A DNA stretch of 48,902 nucleotides from CAZOHG01 sp964579725 (GTDB lineage Bacteria; Zhuqueibacterota; JdFR-76; BMS3Abin05). The translations under genes were made by a program, and so were the position numbers. The stretch covers positions 1 through 48,902 of the forward strand of contig CAZOHG010000026.1 in NCBI GenBank assembly GCA_964579725.1, written 5' to 3'. Below, piece by piece: positions 45,701-48,902 of this stretch (position 1 is its first letter; the number at the start of each line of letters is the position of its first letter). The notes under the pieces are model-generated. The model made no database searches, had not been told where the DNA came from, and saw only the letters and a program-made list of their open reading frames with translations.

Positions 45701-45758
45701 CGAAAAGGATTATTAAAAAAAATAATAATCCTCCCGCATGTTTTTTCAAGGCATTCAT
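42738..45758 (-). CDS. TonB-dependent receptor with carboxypeptidase-regulatory-like domain (module C)
   Basis: 1006 residues. Signal peptide 1-26, ending VFA, then GTTGKIRGKVIDAS. The carboxypeptidase-regulatory-like domain (about 27-130) has PLPGVNVMIT, but a loop of about 13 extra residues (QGNMEKKSGLGLG) sits before GAATSANGEF, compared with A and B. The plug has IKIRGGDANEIGYIVDGM and FNAEYGDARSGIINVVTK. A larger barrel follows, ending FGFRFYL (Leu rather than Phe). ATG 45758 is chosen because GGAG lies in front of it; an ATG at 45794 adds a non-signal leader. Substrate unknown. First gene of module C, 187 bases after the module D PorV stop. Confidence 0.92.
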   Translation of the reverse strand: MNALKKHAGGLLFFLIILFGSATVFAGTTGKIRGKVIDASNGQPLPGVNVMITSIWQGNMEKKSGLGLGAATSANGEFIILHVPPGIYSVKAVMIGYAPEVRRKVIVNVDRTSFVNFKLSPTVISMGKSVVVEAKRDAIQLDVSGTENFVTQKDYKETPFANRVADVLSLQAGVEGNIIEGEIKIRGGDANEIGYIVDGMSMVDQKFNRPVISINPEVVQEIKVMRNGFNAEYGDARSGIINVVTKTPGDKLSISADYQFDPPHRPHYGRSWYSRQSRWEWRLMDGPHAFEGDSLFLKEGRAGIWKYWEGWNKYSEQLMKDNNPNNDLTPQEAYELWKWRHRPIKYGNLAGHNLNMSVSGRVPLMPIKTNYLAGLRYEFHPLNIPQAVNHYDERVGSLKLVTEIAPSTKLITDGLISRTRSVTQNEPTSKWRDEDLISYSGGGVNLYYPFAKPIITRWSGIGGVKLTKIVSPTMFYELNANYFQVKWNLQRPDSARAKDGRYFHGRLYYDPHSGWIPKEKGVDDEVSHYRMYGGAFTWDNSYNKRFQVRGDLTDQINDWNEIKTGFNLKYNIIHEDRIHWHNEDSTQVFERENEMRPIDLAIYAQDKIEFQGMIANLGVRFNYYDVNTSRPNIYQVLNYATDAEIYHAMKRFNKGYRGVRGAYPYFRPKPKIYVSPRIGISHPLTASSKIYFNYGHFAQMPPTSGNLTTVLDGQRPRVQFMGNADMGFEKIVAYELGYDQNVRNMFQVHFSAFYKDYSDMAWGMVYAHSDQSLICEWADQIGYQEIRGIELELRKVTGRFLRGWFNYTITEQSKADLSVPGLSQIPIVTDDPTVGIHGILRGVPRPELSETVPHGKGVVNLSFPRKWGPQFLGYHLFGDFGISAELFYQGGNYVRHPRKSFRDAHPNVRFKEISRYWANFRISKRFQIGSVGTEFYMDASNILHTKYRYPPGGQAGEDYFDDLYKTGRLDKVGTDKVSDPLILRTESDDVYWAKLKTFIFGFRFYL

Positions 45759-45854
45759 CTCCTCTCCAATTTTACTCTTTACATTGGACGACACTCTTAT
45801 TTCTACACCTTACCTTGTTATTTCTGAACAAGTTGAGTCAATATCCATTCAGCC

Positions 45855-45867
45855 TGATTTTAAATCA
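45855..45867. other. Palindrome upstream of the module C receptor
   Basis: TGATTT-T-AAATCA, a perfect 13-base palindrome about 90 bases before the receptor start, in the 187-base gap between modules D and C. It has operator-like shape, but no promoter hexamers at proper spacing were identified beside it. Confidence 0.25.
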
Positions 45868-45945
45868 AAAACAGGCGCAAGGTGAATTTTTAGTATTTTT
45901 GAAAGATTGAAAACACTCTAATCTTTGAACAGAGCGTATCTTGGG

Positions 45946-46896
45946 CTAAAACGATCCCCCCAAGGAAAACCTCAGAGGGGCGTTAAAATAGCTCGAAAAA
46001 TTTGAATAGGCGATATCTAATGTTATTTTTCGCCCGCCGAACCTCATCCGGAAGCCAAGCCCAAGCGTGTAATCTTCGGTATCATAATTAAATTTATAGC
46101 CGCCTCGCAGTGCCAGTTTGTCTAAGAGCCAAAGTTCCGCACCCACGTGATAGCGATCTCGGTAATCGGTGGCGAAGGCACTTTCAGTGGAAAGGGTTAA
46201 TTGAACCGGAGAACCCTCCCTTCCAATGACACTGATTGCCGTGTTGATATTAAAATAAAGCGGTAGTTTGAATTTTTCGGACAAGTACTTTACATCGGGA
46301 CCAAAATTTTTCATGGCCATAGCAATCACCAAGTCGCGAAAGCCCGTGTAATAATAGGTGGAGAAATCCACCAGCCAACCCCTGGCTTTGTCCTGATCCA
46401 AGGTTTCTTCCACATATTGGGTTTTAAAGCCAAAAGAGAGGCGGTCGGTAAGGTGCACCCCGTAGGCAACGGCTGCTGCCAGGTCTCCCACATGAACCAT
46501 TCGCCCCGTGCCTTCAGGCTGTACAATGGTTGTTTCTTCAAATTCTGCAGGGGCGAAAGAAATGAAACTGATCCCAAGAACACCGCGTCCAAATGGATGG
46601 GCTACTGCGGCCGACATGAGCTTGGAACCCACAATCCAATTGGTGAGGCTAAAACCATACTCCAGATTTTGAACATGTGTTAACCCTGCAGGATTGTAAA
46701 AAATGGCGTAGGCATCATTCGATATGGCTGTGTAAGCGTCGCCCATGGCTGCTGCGCGGGCCGCCGGACTAATTTCCAAAAAGGTAAAGCCCGCCTTGCC
46801 CAAACGTTTAAAATCATTTCGCGCCCATCCTCTCGTTGCAAGAACAAAGGACAGCAGCCCAACCATTCCAAAAATGACGAGACCTTTTCTTCTCAT
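45946..46896 (-). CDS. PorV/PorQ-family outer-membrane protein (module D)
   Basis: 316-residue PorV-family barrel. Signal peptide of about 25 residues (ending GWA), then GKAGFTFLEISPAARAAAMGDAYTA, DAYAIFYNPAGLTHV, NWIVGSKLMSAA and LTDRLSFGFKTQYVEE, then barrel strands and C-terminal Phe (SLGGSF). It is the shortest of the four copies, missing some residues in the middle strands. A weak SD AAAGG precedes the ATG. It follows the module D cargo by 28 bases and is the last gene of that module. Confidence 0.84.
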   Translation of the reverse strand: MRRKGLVIFGMVGLLSFVLATRGWARNDFKRLGKAGFTFLEISPAARAAAMGDAYTAISNDAYAIFYNPAGLTHVQNLEYGFSLTNWIVGSKLMSAAVAHPFGRGVLGISFISFAPAEFEETTIVQPEGTGRMVHVGDLAAAVAYGVHLTDRLSFGFKTQYVEETLDQDKARGWLVDFSTYYYTGFRDLVIAMAMKNFGPDVKYLSEKFKLPLYFNINTAISVIGREGSPVQLTLSTESAFATDYRDRYHVGAELWLLDKLALRGGYKFNYDTEDYTLGLGFRMRFGGRKITLDIAYSNFSSYFNAPLRFSLGGSF

Positions 46897-46924
46897 AGCA
46901 AAACCTTTAAGCTAATCATTTTAA

Positions 46925-48902
46925 TTACTTTACGATTGCCAGAGTGCCTTTTTGAATTTTTCCTTTGCTTCCCTCTTCCAAAGATTCCACTACCCAGAAA
47001 TAAATGCCACTTACTACATTTCCTGAGAAAGAAATGGTGTCCTGTCTCCAAGCATCTTCTGAGGAAACACTGGAACGATGTTCTCGCTCGTAGATCAAAT
47101 CACCGGAGACCGAGTAAATGCGAATGATGCAATGCCGCGGTAAATTGGTAAAGCGAATTTTGTACGGATCGGCCGTATCGGGATAGCGGTGCAAATTGTC
47201 GTGGTAATCCAGTCGGTACGGGTTTGGTACCACGTGAATGGCTGCTTCCATTTGATCAAATTTTTGGGTGGCAATTTGAAAGGGGGTCACTGCAATCATA
47301 TTCTTTTGTTCCGGTGAAGTGTACCCACTTTCCAATGGCGGAATAGGGCCATGATCCACGCCATTATGATCGTACCAGTGTGCGTGGCCAGAATCGTACG
47401 TACGGACACTGTAATAATAGTTGTATCCGGCAAAAGAATGATCGTCGGCAAAGGAGTAGGTATGTGTTTGGGGATTGTAATATTTGGGGTCTTTTGCTTT
47501 GATCTCCTTCACAAAAACCCAGGGGCCGTAATGCCAATTAAATGAAGGCGGCCAAGAACGGTAAATACGATACCCGCGCACGTCTTTGGCCTCTTCACCC
47601 GTGTAGTCGGGATCCCGGGCACTTTCGGCCGTATCTTTCCACTGAAGCACCACTTGCCCCAGATCGTTGTTTTTAAATTTGACGGCTACATCGGGAGGGG
47701 GGTCGGGTAAATCATAGCCCATTTCGTAGGCAAATTTCGCACGACGGAAATTCCGGAAAATGGAAAATTCTCCTTCTTTCAACTGACGACGCGCCTCAGG
47801 CTTTCGGGACCAAGCAAATTCGTCCTGCCCTTCCCAATCGGCTCCGGACCCTCCCACGAAGGCGATAACAATTTTCGCCTTTTGGCCCGGTTCCAAATCA
47901 TAAGGCCCAAACACGAGTGCATGTGTAACCAACGTGGCTTCGTCAGGATTCGGCTGATAGCGCCCGGTGTCAATGTTGGTAACCATTCGGTACATTTGGG
48001 CATCATTTTGACGGGTGTCCGACGGCTCATCAAAATCGTGCTGATCTGAATTTCCCGAATGCCACCATTTTTCAGCAAAGGGTTGGTCCGCCTGTTTGGG
48101 GGCCACATATGTTTCCGAATCATTCACAAAGGGAGGCATCACGTCAACCGGTCCAAAACCGATGTACTGGTATGCCAGCAGTTGGTTCTCCACTTCTCCC
48201 TGCATTTCATTTTTCCCCCGGCTGGCAATTGCCTCTTTGTAAGGCTGACCCGTATCGTCCCACGGGGAGCCATACCAATCGTCATCCCGCTGATATGCAA
48301 AAACAAATTTCTTGTACACTTCCGTGCTTTCGGGATTATCGGCCACATAATTGGGAGCCTTTGTAAACCAAAATCGATCATCTTGAGCCGGTAATTTATT
48401 TACCCGCCAGTCAGTCCAACCCATCCCGCCCCCGCTGGGCCATTGGTGCCCCGCACTGCTCACGCTAAAGCTGTTCATAAAAGCCAAATACGTATTTTTC
48501 AAAGAATGATTTCCATCATTGTAAAAAATCAGTTCTTCCAGAATAAAATCATCGTAATCCGGGTAACTCCATGCGTATGCTTTCCGAACTACCCGAATGC
48601 CTGTTTTAGTAGTCCATTGGCTAATAATAATTTCTTCCGGGTAATTGTCATTTAAGATATATTTGCCGTAGGCGTAGTTGTGGATTTCCACGGGTTCGTT
48701 GTTGATGTTATTATGGTAGGGTGAATAGTTGCTTCGCTGCAAATTAGGGCCCGTGGAATCACCCAATACTGCCTCGGGACTGTGGTAAATGTCGTACACA
48801 CGATCGCGGACATCCTGCGTGACATCGCGCGGACCGCTGTAAGAAACCATGGTATCTTTTCCATCGGCCACCGTCAAAATCCACACCCCTTCGCCTTTGG
48901 AA
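46925..48902 (-). CDS. Secreted protein with FN3-like and T9SS-like C-terminal domains, 5'-truncated (module D cargo)
   Basis: The frame is open to the window edge (residues SKGEGVWILTVADG precede the first internal GTG at 48886), so the N-terminus and any signal peptide are outside. About 658 residues are visible. Shared core: KAYAWSYPDYDDFILEELIFYNDG (compare the module C cargo), LVFGPYDLEPGQKAKIVIA, an FN3-like domain (GQVVLQWKDTAES...GYRIYRSW), then VVPNPYRL, FTNLPRHCIIRIYS, GIYFWVVE, ending AIVK. The Asp-rich insert of A and B is absent. By analogy a TBDR gene should lie just beyond the edge. Function inferred only from the module context. Confidence 0.78.
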   Translation of the reverse strand, partial: SKGEGVWILTVADGKDTMVSYSGPRDVTQDVRDRVYDIYHSPEAVLGDSTGPNLQRSNYSPYHNNINNEPVEIHNYAYGKYILNDNYPEEIIISQWTTKTGIRVVRKAYAWSYPDYDDFILEELIFYNDGNHSLKNTYLAFMNSFSVSSAGHQWPSGGGMGWTDWRVNKLPAQDDRFWFTKAPNYVADNPESTEVYKKFVFAYQRDDDWYGSPWDDTGQPYKEAIASRGKNEMQGEVENQLLAYQYIGFGPVDVMPPFVNDSETYVAPKQADQPFAEKWWHSGNSDQHDFDEPSDTRQNDAQMYRMVTNIDTGRYQPNPDEATLVTHALVFGPYDLEPGQKAKIVIAFVGGSGADWEGQDEFAWSRKPEARRQLKEGEFSIFRNFRRAKFAYEMGYDLPDPPPDVAVKFKNNDLGQVVLQWKDTAESARDPDYTGEEAKDVRGYRIYRSWPPSFNWHYGPWVFVKEIKAKDPKYYNPQTHTYSFADDHSFAGYNYYYSVRTYDSGHAHWYDHNGVDHGPIPPLESGYTSPEQKNMIAVTPFQIATQKFDQMEAAIHVVPNPYRLDYHDNLHRYPDTADPYKIRFTNLPRHCIIRIYSVSGDLIYEREHRSSVSSEDAWRQDTISFSGNVVSGIYFWVVESLEEGSKGKIQKGTLAIVK

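Overview
The window looks like a contig from an uncultured Gram-negative bacterium of the FCB superphylum. A Calditrichota/KSB1-like lineage is my best guess; this is inferred from family content, not from a marker gene. Pointing that way are three TonB-dependent receptors (TBDRs) with carboxypeptidase-regulatory-like N-termini, four PorV/PorQ-type outer-membrane proteins, secreted proteins with type IX secretion (T9SS)-like C-terminal domains, and LolDE. Unlike typical Bacteroidota, the genes have strong Shine-Dalgarno (SD) sequences, and several promoters match the classical TTGACA-17-TATAAT type. I saw no rRNA, tRNA, CRISPR array or insertion sequence.

Left part (1-16 kb): housekeeping genes. 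aroA (5' end cut off) and aroE overlap on the + strand. Everything else there is on the - strand: pgi, then a long run read from right to left as SpoIID/LytB-domain protein - prfB (with its programmed +1 frameshift) - alr - lysS - lolE - lolD - mcsA - mcsB - clpC, ending at a strong hairpin terminator. A near-consensus promoter precedes the SpoIID gene. The mcsA-mcsB-clpC set is the arginine-phosphorylation proteolysis system best known from Firmicutes; no ctsR is present. clpC is interrupted by 10 N that appear to be an assembly artefact.

Middle and right part (16-48.9 kb): the accessory core. A three-gene module recurs four times: TBDR - large secreted multidomain 'cargo' with a T9SS-like C-terminus - PorV-family protein, always in that order. 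Module A (22.8-16.0 kb, - strand) and module B (25.3-32.8 kb, + strand) stand head to head around a solo FG-GAP/T9SS protein. Module C (45.8-39.6 kb, - strand) is followed by another solo T9SS protein. Module D (48.9-45.9 kb, - strand) is cut by the window edge. The four cargos share a core architecture, and A and B also share an Asp-rich insert. The working idea is that each receptor acts with a surface-exposed partner exported through, or anchored by, its own PorV paralogue, in some ways like SusC/SusD pairs.

Between modules B and C (33.0-37.8 kb) lie a DJ-1/PfpI protein, a DapA-family aldolase, a CPBP membrane protease and a secreted GH57/GH38-like protein.
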